Translations under genes and position numbers: made by a program
Notes under the pieces: model-generated
What the model was told of the DNA's origin: nothing
Databases searched by the model: none
The model's input: the letters and a program-made list of their open reading frames with translations, nothing else
DNA from: Microbulbifer harenosus
GTDB lineage: Bacteria; Pseudomonadota; Gammaproteobacteria; Pseudomonadales; Cellvibrionaceae
Direction: 5' to 3'
Assembly (NCBI RefSeq): GCF_005771435.1
Contig: NZ_VANI01000021.1
Coordinates: 1 to 64,000, forward strand
DNA length: 64,000 nt
In this document: piece by piece, positions 8,942 to 16,635 of the stretch
Layout: the number at the start of each line of letters is the position of its first letter
How positions within the stretch are numbered: position 1 is the stretch's first letter

Positions 8942-9943
8942 TTAAACCGTCTCGACGTCTGCTATCTGGTATTCCCCGGTGCTGGCTTCCAGCTCTTCTT
9001 TCTGTGAACCCTTGAAAATGTCCAGCAGGTAACAGCCCAGGCGCATCTCGTAAGAGCGGCGTTCCACCAGACGCGAGGTGTCGATAGCGTCCGGCAGGCT
9101 GTCGGCAATCTGTTTGCGCGCTCGGAAAATCTGCGTGTTCAGATGATTGACGGTAATACCCAGCTCGCGGGTGGCGAGGTCGGCAGGTATCCAGCCCTGA
9201 TCCGCGTGGTCGATGCCGCGCTGGATATCGCGAATGCGCGCACGCGCGAGGTATAGCAGCAGGTAATTGTGGGTGCGCGCCGGCAAGTCGAGGCGCATGT
9301 CGTCCCGGGTGAGCTGCAGCAGGATGTGCTCTTCGTGGTGACTGACGGAAAAGCGCAGGCGGAAATCCGATACACAAAGGTTCTTGAATGAGAGCTCGGT
9401 GGTGGTGCTCTGGCTGTTGCCGAGAAAAAGCTCCCAGCTGTGGCGCGCGCAGTCGATGCGATCGCCGTGTCTCACAACCCTGGCGGTGCTGCTGTTTTCG
9501 GAGCCGTCGAGCAACTCGTAAATCCACACCCCATTCACCGGATTGAAGTGCAGGCTGGCAATCGGGTCGTGTTCGTCCGGCAACAGATGGTAGGACTCGA
9601 GTGAAGTGGCCTCACCGCTGTGTATGTCGATGAGCAGGTTTTCCGGCGCGTCGAGATTCTCCACCTTCCACACCGGATTAGTGGCGCGGCCGAAGGTGAT
9701 TCTGTCGCCGATCTGTAATTGCTGGTTCTTGGCAGGGATCAGTTGCTGGCCATTTACCCAGGTGCCATTGCGGCTGATATCGCGAATGATCCAGTGGCTT
9801 CCGGTCCATTGGATAGCAGCGTGAATGCCGGAAATCTCCGGCAGAGTGATACGTGTGTCGGCCACCCCCTGGCGACGCCCAACGGTGTGGTGCGCCATCA
9901 GATAGACGGGTTGATCCCGGTCGGGATGTTGCAAGCAGGCCAT
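8942..9943 (-). CDS. FHA-domain protein with winged-helix-like C-terminus
   Basis: 333 residues from the ATG at 9943, which has an AAGGGA site seven bases upstream; a longer in-frame extension to 10063 lacks one. Residues ~12-90 form an FHA phospho-threonine binding domain: VGRR, LPEISGIHA (Ser38, His41), SRNGTWVNG (Asn59-Gly60) and LQIGDRITFG. Residues ~240-330 contain THNYLLLYLARARI and NHLNTQIFRARKQI, which resemble the recognition part of an OmpR/SARP-type winged helix, so a DNA-binding output is plausible. It heads the probable operon with the two downstream kinases and is their likely reader: phosphorylated kinase, or itself, binds FHA and changes transcription. Target genes are not indicated. 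Confidence 0.75.
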   Translation of the reverse strand: MACLQHPDRDQPVYLMAHHTVGRRQGVADTRITLPEISGIHAAIQWTGSHWIIRDISRNGTWVNGQQLIPAKNQQLQIGDRITFGRATNPVWKVENLDAPENLLIDIHSGEATSLESYHLLPDEHDPIASLHFNPVNGVWIYELLDGSENSSTARVVRHGDRIDCARHSWELFLGNSQSTTTELSFKNLCVSDFRLRFSVSHHEEHILLQLTRDDMRLDLPARTHNYLLLYLARARIRDIQRGIDHADQGWIPADLATRELGITVNHLNTQIFRARKQIADSLPDAIDTSRLVERRSYEMRLGCYLLDIFKGSQKEELEASTGEYQIADVETV

Positions 9944-10433
9944 GTTCAGTCCCTTCCCCAAAATGCTCCATCCGGAAAGGCCGCTGATGCTACAGGATCG
10001 GCGTGCGACATCGGATGCAGAAGTTATCAAGACAGGGCGGCCGGATTGGCGCTCGCCAGGCACAGCCGTGTGCGCGGCAAGCTGTCAGGGATCGTGCCTT
10101 ATTGCATGACGGGAACCCGTTCTGATGCGGGCTCTCACTGACGCATTCAATTTTCGCCGGGGCGCGGTCGCGGTGTGGAATAGCTACATCATTTACCGCG
10201 AACGATAATGTGCGCCACTTCTCATTTTTGTTGCCGCGACAGAGCTTTGCGCCGCTGTCTTGAGTCAGTAGGCGCTAACCAATAGGCGAGCGTCCACTAT
10301 AGTGTTGCCGCTCCATTTATACCGGACTCAGGGCCGAATGCAATGATCAGATGCGAATAGTTGGCAAATGTCTGAGTGTGCTTTCTTGGCCGTCCGGTGG
10401 CGCGTAAGTCTACCTCATGTGTGGTAAACGGCG
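9944..10433. other. 490-bp intergenic region
   Basis: Lies between the 5' end of the FHA gene (reverse strand) and the 3' end of ectR (also reverse strand). It must hold the FHA operon promoter, but I cannot point to convincing -35/-10 boxes. No ORF with coding character, no RNA gene and no strong T-tailed terminator was seen. Confidence 0.4.
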
Positions 10434-10967
10434 TCAGTGGTCGCTGCCGCTTCCGTGGTCGTCCGCGGCGTTGTCATCGGGCAGGTTGCGTTCGTCCTTG
10501 CGGTCCAGGTCGCCCACATCCAGCACCGGTGAGGCGTCGATATGCTCGGCGTCCATCATCAGCGCCACCCGCTGCAGGGAGGAGATGATCATGGATTGCT
10601 CCCACTCGCGCAGGTCGCGGAATTGTTTGACGAAGTGGTCCTGCAGTGGTGTGGGTGCATCGCGGATGATTTCCATTCCTTTCTCTGTCAGGTAGGCGTG
10701 CACCTTGCGCTTGTCTTCTGCGGAGCGCTCGCGGAACACCAGGCCGCGTTTCTCCAGGCGATCGAGGATGGTGGTGACGGTGGCCTGGCTGAGGCTGATC
10801 TCCTTCGCCAGCGCGCCGATGGTGACTTCCCCGTGCTCGCGGATGGCCTGCAACAGCAGCAGCTGCGGCGCGGTGAGCCCGGCGGTTTTGACCAGTTGGC
10901 GGGAGTGCAGGTCGGTGGCGCGGATCAGACGGCGCAGGGTCGTTAGTACTTCTTCGATTTTGTCCAT
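10434..10967 (-). CDS. ectR: MarR-family regulator of ectoine synthesis
   Basis: The core is ~177 residues starting MDKIEEVLTTLRRLIRATDL, the usual N-terminus of EctR proteins. A MarR winged helix follows: ISLSQATVTTILDRLEKRGL is the recognition helix region and RERSAEDKRKVHAYLTEKG the wing. In methylotrophs EctR represses the ectABC-ask operon. Here it is divergent from ectA with a fitting palindrome between them. The frame stays open upstream to an ATG at 11252, which would add 95 low-complexity, charged residues; the nearest GGAGGG is 14 bases from that ATG, so the extension is doubtful. The acidic C-terminal tail (DRKDERNLPDDNAADDHG) is longer than I would expect. Confidence 0.85.
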   Translation of the reverse strand: MDKIEEVLTTLRRLIRATDLHSRQLVKTAGLTAPQLLLLQAIREHGEVTIGALAKEISLSQATVTTILDRLEKRGLVFRERSAEDKRKVHAYLTEKGMEIIRDAPTPLQDHFVKQFRDLREWEQSMIISSLQRVALMMDAEHIDASPVLDVGDLDRKDERNLPDDNAADDHGSGSDH

Positions 10968-11302
10968 CAGCAGCAGGGTCTCAATTTCTTCGCGGTGGCA
11001 GATATGCCCGCGCCCGACTTTAGGTGCTGCACCATTTTTGTCAAATCCTGTGCCACCCGCGGCGTTGCCTGGCGCGGCGGCCGGATCCTGGCTGTCCCCT
11101 CGGGTGGATTCCCGCGTCTCTTTTTTCTCCTTGCCGGGACTTGGCGTTCGCAGACCTTCGGTGGTGCGTGAACCCCCGTGGCTGCTGGATTCGCGGTGGG
11201 ATCGGGCGCCGATGGGGACGTCGCGATTGATCGCATTCTGGTCATGTTGCATGAGTCTTGGTCTTGAACCCTCCGCAATGTTTAGAGTACTATGGATTTA
11301 AA

Positions 11303-11320
11303 TATTTAGAGCAGTAAATA
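11303..11320. promoter_or_regulatory. Candidate EctR operator
   Basis: TATTTA-6-TAAATA is a perfect inverted repeat within an AT-rich patch between ectR and ectA. It resembles the published EctR1 box of halotolerant methylotrophs (pseudo-palindrome beginning TATTTAGT, from memory). It sits ~115 bp upstream of the ectA ATG and inside the 5' extension-free leader of ectR, so it could control both genes. A related half-match (TTTAGAGTACTATGG) begins at 11281. Confidence 0.45.
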
Positions 11321-11437
11321 ATTTTTTGCGGGTCAGGTCAAATTTTCAACGCCAACTGAGTGCTAATCGGCGCCTTGATTGGGTTGTCTGGTATCAATCC
11401 ACTTGTTACTGAAATCTGACACTGATTTAACATTTTG

Positions 11438-12037
11438 ATGACTAAAGGTATTGGTTTGAGTGCCAACAGCGAACTGAAAGAAGATTCTATTGACGACAAG
11501 GTAAACGAGGCGCAGCAGGGAAAGATCCGGGTGATCAAGCGCGAAGCTTCCCAGGTTCTGCTGCGCCGCCCGGTCAGTGAAGATGGTGCCGCCGTGCATC
11601 GGCTGATCGGCAACTGTCCTCCCCTGGACACCAACTCCCTCTATTGCAACCTGCTGCAGGCCAGCCACTTCTCCGCGACCAGCGTGGCGGCGGAACTGGA
11701 TGGCAGACTGGTGGGTTTTATCTCCGGCTACCTGATCCCTGAACGCCCCGACACCCTGTTCATCTGGCAGGTTGCAGTGGCGGAGCAGGGCCGCGGCATG
11801 GGGCTTGCCGGCCGCATGCTGCGCGAGATTCTCGACCGCCCCGCGTGCAAGCAGGTGCGTCACCTGGAAACCACCATCACCCCGGACAACGACGCCTCCT
11901 GGGCGCTGTTTCGCAGCCTCGCGCGCAAACTCGACGCGAACTGTTGCGACTCGGTGCTGTTCGACCGCGAGCGCCATTTCAACGGCCAGCACGATAGCGA
12001 AATGCTGCTGCGCATCGGGCCGTTTGCCGCCAGCTGA
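11438..12037 (+). CDS. ectA: L-2,4-diaminobutyrate acetyltransferase
   Basis: EctA acetylates the gamma-amino group of diaminobutyrate using acetyl-CoA, the second step from aspartate semialdehyde to ectoine. The 199-residue protein is a GNAT enzyme: family signature CPPLDTNSLYCNLL, acetyl-CoA loop VAVAEQGRGMGLAGRM and the very conserved HLETTITPDNDASWALF. The ~40-residue N-terminal extension is longer than the catalytic fold but within the family range. The ATG at 11438 has a poor ribosome site; a GTG at 11531 with AGGGAAAG upstream is a possible alternative. It is the first gene of the ectABC-ask operon, 80 bp before ectB, and should be induced by high osmolarity through EctR. Confidence 0.95.
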   Translation: MTKGIGLSANSELKEDSIDDKVNEAQQGKIRVIKREASQVLLRRPVSEDGAAVHRLIGNCPPLDTNSLYCNLLQASHFSATSVAAELDGRLVGFISGYLIPERPDTLFIWQVAVAEQGRGMGLAGRMLREILDRPACKQVRHLETTITPDNDASWALFRSLARKLDANCCDSVLFDRERHFNGQHDSEMLLRIGPFAAS

Positions 12038-12117
12038 TACGCATTCCGTTGTCCTGTGTTTCACCGCTTTACCTGAACACCAGGCACTCAATCAATCACC
12101 ACATAGGGATTGTCGAC

Positions 12118-13449
12118 ATGAAAGTATTTGACGAGATTGAATCAGAAGTAATGAGCTACGCCCGCGCTTTTCCGCGGGTGTTCAACAAGGCGCAGGGCGA
12201 GTACCTGTACGATGAGGAAGGCAACCAGTACCTGGATTTCCTCGCCGGTGCCGGCACCCTGAATTACGGCCACAACAATCCGCTATTTAAAGAGGCGCTG
12301 CTGGAATACATCCAGCAGGATGGCATTACCCACGGCCTCGATCTGCACACCAAGGCCAAGCGGGAATTCCTGGAGACTTTTTACGAGAAAATTCTCAAGC
12401 CGCGCGACATGAGCTATGTCATGCAGTTTACCGGCCCCACCGGTACCAACGCGGTGGAAGCAGCGCTGAAAATCGCGCGCAAGTACAAGGGCCGCGAAAA
12501 CATCATCTCCTTCACCAACGGCTTCCACGGCTGCAGCCTGGGTGCGCTCGCCGCCACCGGTAACTCCCACCACCGCGGCGCATCCGGTGTGAGCATGAGC
12601 GGTGTTACCCGCATGCCCTACGAAAACTATCTCGGTGATGACATCGACACCACTGCTTACCTCGACAAAGTATTGAGCGATTCATCCAGTGGTGTCGATC
12701 ACCCCGCCGCCGTACTGGTGGAAACCGTACAAGGCGAGGGCGGTATCAACGCTGCCAGCGTGGAATGGTTGCGTAACCTGCAGGACGTATGCCGCAAGCA
12801 CGATGTGCTGTTGATCGTCGACGATATTCAGGCGGGCTGTGGCCGTACCGGCAGCTACTTCAGTTTTGAGGAAGCCGGCATTGAGCCGGACATCGTCACC
12901 CTGTCCAAATCCCTGAGCGGTTACGGCCTGCCGTTCGCGGTGGTGCTGATGAAACCGGAGCTGGACCAGTGGAAGCCCGGCGAGCACAACGGCACCTTCC
13001 GCGGCAACAACCTGGCCTTCGTCACCGCCACTGCGGCGATCAATCACTACTGGAGCGACGACGCCTTCGGTAAGGAAGTGCTGCGCAAGGGCGAATACAT
13101 CGGCCAGCGCCTGGATCGCATTGTCGAGAAATACGGCGACGGCAATATGACCACCCGCGGGCGCGGCATGTTCCGCGGCCTCAACTGCGTGAGCGGCGAG
13201 CTGGCCGACAAGATCACCAGTGAAGCGTTCCGCAACGGGCTGGTGATTGAAACCAGTGGTGCCGACGACCATGTGGTGAAAACCCTGTGCCCGCTGACCA
13301 TCAGCGACGACAACCTTAAAAAGGCGCTGGATATCGTCGAGGCGGCCGTGGCGAAGGTATTGAAGGGTGAAGATGTGCCGGAAGAGCACGATTTCTTCGC
13401 CAGCAGCGAGGAAGAGCTAGCGGTAAAAAGTCTCGCGGGTGCCGCCTGA
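12118..13449 (+). CDS. ectB: Diaminobutyrate-2-oxoglutarate transaminase
   Basis: EctB transfers an amino group from glutamate to aspartate-4-semialdehyde, giving 2,4-diaminobutyrate. The 443-residue protein is a class III PLP aminotransferase: TGPTGTNAVEAALKIARKYKG is the cofactor-phosphate region, LIVDDIQAGCGRTG holds the PLP-ring Asp, and K264 in TLSKSLSGYG is the Schiff-base lysine. The start at ATG 12118 (MKVFDEIESEV) follows AGGGAT and matches the family N-terminus; a longer in-frame reading from 12049 is not needed. It lies between ectA and ectC. Confidence 0.97.
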   Translation: MKVFDEIESEVMSYARAFPRVFNKAQGEYLYDEEGNQYLDFLAGAGTLNYGHNNPLFKEALLEYIQQDGITHGLDLHTKAKREFLETFYEKILKPRDMSYVMQFTGPTGTNAVEAALKIARKYKGRENIISFTNGFHGCSLGALAATGNSHHRGASGVSMSGVTRMPYENYLGDDIDTTAYLDKVLSDSSSGVDHPAAVLVETVQGEGGINAASVEWLRNLQDVCRKHDVLLIVDDIQAGCGRTGSYFSFEEAGIEPDIVTLSKSLSGYGLPFAVVLMKPELDQWKPGEHNGTFRGNNLAFVTATAAINHYWSDDAFGKEVLRKGEYIGQRLDRIVEKYGDGNMTTRGRGMFRGLNCVSGELADKITSEAFRNGLVIETSGADDHVVKTLCPLTISDDNLKKALDIVEAAVAKVLKGEDVPEEHDFFASSEEELAVKSLAGAA

Positions 13450-13504
13450 TCCCTCTGCTGCGTCCCCTGAATGAACCCGAAGAATTGACGAAAAGAGTGA
13501 ACCG

Positions 13505-13909
13505 ATGATCGTAAGAAAATTGCAAGAGGCCGAAAAAGGCAACCGTCGTATTGTATCCGAGGGCTGGGAGAGCACCCGCCTGGCGCTGAAGAACGACAAT
13601 ATGGGCTTCTCCTTCCATATCACCACCATATATGAAGGGGCCGAGCTGCATTTGCATTACCAGAACCACCTGGAAGCCGTGTACTGCATTTCCGGTGAGG
13701 GTTCGGTGATGGCCGAGGCGGATGGCGTGGTACATGAAATCACACCGGGCACCATCTACCTGCTGGATCAGCACGACAAGCACGTACTGAAAGGCAAAAC
13801 AGAAATGAAAATGGCCTGTGTATTCAACCCGCCGCTGCACGGCAAGGAAGTGCACAACGCCGAAGGCGCCTACGAGCTGGAAGCCGAAGAGGTGCAGGAC
13901 GAAAAATAA
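13505..13909 (+). CDS. ectC: L-ectoine synthase
   Basis: EctC cyclises N-gamma-acetyl-diaminobutyrate to ectoine by loss of water. The 134-residue protein is a cupin of the usual family length. [20 protein letters not shown] and [19 protein letters not shown] form the metal-binding cupin motifs, and [14 protein letters not shown] is the conserved C-terminal part. The start follows AAAAGAG. It lies 55 bp after ectB. No ectoine hydroxylase gene (ectD) is present in the window, so only ectoine, not hydroxyectoine, is predicted from this locus. Confidence 0.97.
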   Translation: MIVRKLQEAEKGNRRIVSEGWESTRLALKNDNMGFSFHITTIYEGAELHLHYQNHLEAVYCISGEGSVMAEADGVVHEITPGTIYLLDQHDKHVLKGKTEMKMACVFNPPLHGKEVHNAEGAYELEAEEVQDEK

Positions 13910-14012
13910 GGTGGCCATGTTCAACGCAGCGGCGGATTTCTGGGGTACAAGCCGTGCCTATTTCGCCGCAACCGCGCAATCGACATCCGCAGATGGTCAA
14001 CGCAGGGATTCC

Positions 14013-15458
14013 ATGAAGACACATACGGTAGAAAAAATCGGCGGTACGTCCATGAGCGACTACCGCGCAGTTCGCGACAATATTGTTTTCAAAAATGGCA
14101 GGGCGAAAGGTGAGGGGCTGTACCAGCGCGTGTTTGTGGTCTCCGCCTATGGCGGCATGACCGACATGCTGCTGGAGCACAAGAAATCCGGCCGCCCGGG
14201 TGTATTCGCGTTGTTCGCCGGCGCCGATGACGAGCGCGAGTGGTCTGATGCCATGGGCGGTGTGCGCCAGCGCATGCAAGAAATCAACGCATCGCTGTTC
14301 CAGGATGACGTAACTCTCGCCAAGGCTAACGCTTTTATCGGCGAACGCCTGGACGATGCGGCGCGCTGTCTCGCGGATCTCGAGCGGGTATGCCAGCACG
14401 GCCACTTTGCGCTGGAAGGACATCTCGACGTAGTGAGTGAAATGCTCGCCAGTCTCGGCGAGGCGCACAGCGCATGGAATACCGTGCAACTGTTGAAGCA
14501 GGAAGGCGTGAATGCGCGCTTTGTGGACCTCACCGGCTGGCGCGATGGCGAACACAAGTCACTGGACGAGCGCATTGAACAGGCGTTTGCGGACGTGGAT
14601 TTCGCCCGCGAGCTGCCTATCGCCACCGGCTACGCCCACACCGCCGATGGCCTGATGAAAACCTTCGCGCGCGGTTACAGTGAAATGACGTTCAGCCGCA
14701 TTGCGGTGATGACCGGCGCCAGCGAGGCAATCATCCACAAGGAATATCACCTGAGCAGTGCCGATCCGCGTCTCGTTGGCGAGGAGCAGGCGGTGCCCAT
14801 TGGCCGCACCAATTACGATGTGGCGGACCAGCTCGCCAATCTCGGCATGGAAGCCATTCATCCACGCGCGGCAAAAGGCCTGCGCCAGAATGCCATTCCG
14901 CTGCGGGTGATGAACACCTTCGAGCCCGAGCATCGCGGCACGCTGGTTACAGGCGACTATGTAAGCGACACACCGCGGGTGGAGATCATTGCGGGGCGTA
15001 AAAACATCTATGCTGTTGAATGTTTCGATCAGGACATGATGGGCAGCATGACCAGTTACGACCGGGCGATCAACGAAATCATCGCGCGCTTCAAGGGCGC
15101 CGTGGTGACGAAGGACATCAACGCCAATACGATCACGCACTACCTCGCGATCACCCTGAAAACCGTCAAACGGATCAAGAGCGCGATCAACGAGCGCTTT
15201 CCCGATTGCGATATTCAGGTACGCAAGGTGGCGGTGGTTTCCGCCATCGGCAGTGACATGAAAGTCTCCGGCATGCTGTCGCGTGCGGTCAGCGCCCTGG
15301 CCAGCTCCGGCATCAGCATTCTTGCGGTGCACCAGTCCATGCGGCAGGTGGACATGCAGTTCATCATCGACGAGAGCGACTACGAGAGCGCCGTCAAAAG
15401 TCTGCACGCGGCGCTGGTGGAAGTGCACGAGCACGGCGACGCCATATGCGCCGCCTGA
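14013..15458 (+). CDS. ask: Ectoine-specific aspartate kinase
   Basis: The dedicated aspartokinase (Ask_Ect) makes aspartyl phosphate for the ectoine route, avoiding feedback limits on general aspartate-family synthesis. The 481-residue protein begins MKTHTVEKIGGTSMSDYRAV (kinase motif K-x-GGTS), with AGGGAT before the ATG. It has a central DADPR-like segment (SSADPRLVGEEQAVPI) and two ACT-type domains at the C-terminus (VAVVSAIGSDMKVSGM). The frame is open well upstream, but that part overlaps ectC in another frame and is not family-like. The last 13 bases overlap the following TPR gene, indicating translational coupling. Confidence 0.93.
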   Translation: MKTHTVEKIGGTSMSDYRAVRDNIVFKNGRAKGEGLYQRVFVVSAYGGMTDMLLEHKKSGRPGVFALFAGADDEREWSDAMGGVRQRMQEINASLFQDDVTLAKANAFIGERLDDAARCLADLERVCQHGHFALEGHLDVVSEMLASLGEAHSAWNTVQLLKQEGVNARFVDLTGWRDGEHKSLDERIEQAFADVDFARELPIATGYAHTADGLMKTFARGYSEMTFSRIAVMTGASEAIIHKEYHLSSADPRLVGEEQAVPIGRTNYDVADQLANLGMEAIHPRAAKGLRQNAIPLRVMNTFEPEHRGTLVTGDYVSDTPRVEIIAGRKNIYAVECFDQDMMGSMTSYDRAINEIIARFKGAVVTKDINANTITHYLAITLKTVKRIKSAINERFPDCDIQVRKVAVVSAIGSDMKVSGMLSRAVSALASSGISILAVHQSMRQVDMQFIIDESDYESAVKSLHAALVEVHEHGDAICAA

Positions 15459-16468
15459 TTCCGTTTAGGCGCTCCCTGCTGCCGCCGGCTTTGCTGGCGG
15501 CAGTTTGCGTTGTGGCCTGGGTACTGCTTTTTTTCACTCGCCCCACTGCCGCTCAATCCCAGGTTCAGGATCAAACCGAAGTGCCATCTCCGCCGGAAGT
15601 CACCAGTGAAGAGAAGGCGCAAAACCAGCAAAAACAGCAGGAGCTGGAGAAGGTTGCCGAAGCGGTGGAAAACCTCGACAAACCGCTCTACTCGGCGTTT
15701 ATCGAGCGCTATGTGCTCGACGAGCTGAAGCAGCTGCGCATCGATATGGCCGCGCAGAAAGTCTCGCTGACGGAGAACATCGTCGACCGCCAGCTGAGCG
15801 CCGCGGACAAGGCCATCACCTACGCCACCGATACCATTACTTATTTCTTTTATCTGATTGCCGGCTTCAGTTCCCTGTTGGTGATTATGGGCTGGACTTC
15901 CATTCGCGATGTGAAAGAAAAAGTGCACACCCTTGCCAATCAGGAAATTTCCAAACTGGTGGAGCAGTACGAGGCGCGCCTGCGCAGTATCGAGGAGCAG
16001 TTGTCGGAAAAGACCCAGCATATCGAGAGCAACCGGGATGAAATTGAACTCACCCGGGAGATTCACTCCCTGTGGCTGCGCGCCGGCCGCGAGCAGACAC
16101 CGACGGGGAAAATCGCGGTATACGACCAGATCCTGAATTTGCGCCAAGACGACGGCGAAGCGCTTACCTACAAGGCCGATGCGGTACTGGAACTGGACGA
16201 GCCCCAGTGGGCCATCAACCTGTGTTTGCAGGCGCTGCAGATCGACGGCGAAAACGGCAACGCCTACTACCAGCTCGCTTGCGCCTATGCCTATTTGGAG
16301 CAGTGGGAAGAGGCCATCAATTATCTGAAAAAAGCACTGGCGATTTCTCCCACCTATCGCGATGAAGCGCTGGAAGATCCCGCGTTTAATGCGCTGTACG
16401 AGCGCAAGGAGTTCGCCCAGCTGATGGGCATCCAGTCGGATAAGCCGAAGCCGAAAGATAACGAATAA
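15446..16468 (+). CDS. Membrane-anchored TPR protein coupled to the ectoine operon
   Basis: 340 residues. A signal-like hydrophobic segment (~10-31) is followed by a Gln/Glu-rich linker, a helical region, and a second membrane segment at ~130-150 (FFYLIAGFSSLLVIMGW). A coiled coil (~160-205) and about three TPR-type repeats (~210-310, e.g. AYYQLACAYAYLEQWEEAI) complete it. The ATG lies inside the end of ask in another frame, so ribosomes finishing ask can re-initiate here; this ties its dosage to ectoine synthesis. I do not know a characterised homologue. An envelope scaffold or osmosensing role is possible but unproven. Confidence 0.75.
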   Translation: MRRLIPFRRSLLPPALLAAVCVVAWVLLFFTRPTAAQSQVQDQTEVPSPPEVTSEEKAQNQQKQQELEKVAEAVENLDKPLYSAFIERYVLDELKQLRIDMAAQKVSLTENIVDRQLSAADKAITYATDTITYFFYLIAGFSSLLVIMGWTSIRDVKEKVHTLANQEISKLVEQYEARLRSIEEQLSEKTQHIESNRDEIELTREIHSLWLRAGREQTPTGKIAVYDQILNLRQDDGEALTYKADAVLELDEPQWAINLCLQALQIDGENGNAYYQLACAYAYLEQWEEAINYLKKALAISPTYRDEALEDPAFNALYERKEFAQLMGIQSDKPKPKDNE

Positions 16469-16530
16469 CAGGTTGGCGGATAGCGGCTCATTGAGTCCTT
16501 TTCGTTACCGCACCTATAAAAAATCCGTTC

Positions 16531-16603
16531 TCGTCACCCCCGCGAAGGCGGGGGTCCAGATGCCACTGGATTTCTGGATTCCCGCATTCGCGGGAATGAC
16601 GAC
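16531..16603. repeat. Intergenic imperfect palindrome bounded by TCGTCA/TGACGA
   Basis: A ~73-bp element with two mini-hairpins (CCCCCGCGAAGGCGGGGG and TTCCCGCATTCGCGGGAA) and inverted ends TCGTCA...TGACGA, plus internal CCAG/CTGG arms. This is the widely scattered 'CCCGCGAAAGCGGG' type of intergenic repeat found in many proteobacterial genomes. It sits between the TPR gene and the symporter gene, where it may also act as a transcript-processing or attenuation hairpin. Confidence 0.65.
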
Positions 16604-16635
16604 CGTAAAAATCTATAAAAATACGGGGGCCAGCC

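Noticed and set aside
1-9943. Complete type VI secretion cluster
   Set aside because: Effector-like, kinase and FHA genes are compatible with T6SS regulation, but no structural gene (TssB/C, VgrG, Hcp, ClpV) is in the window.
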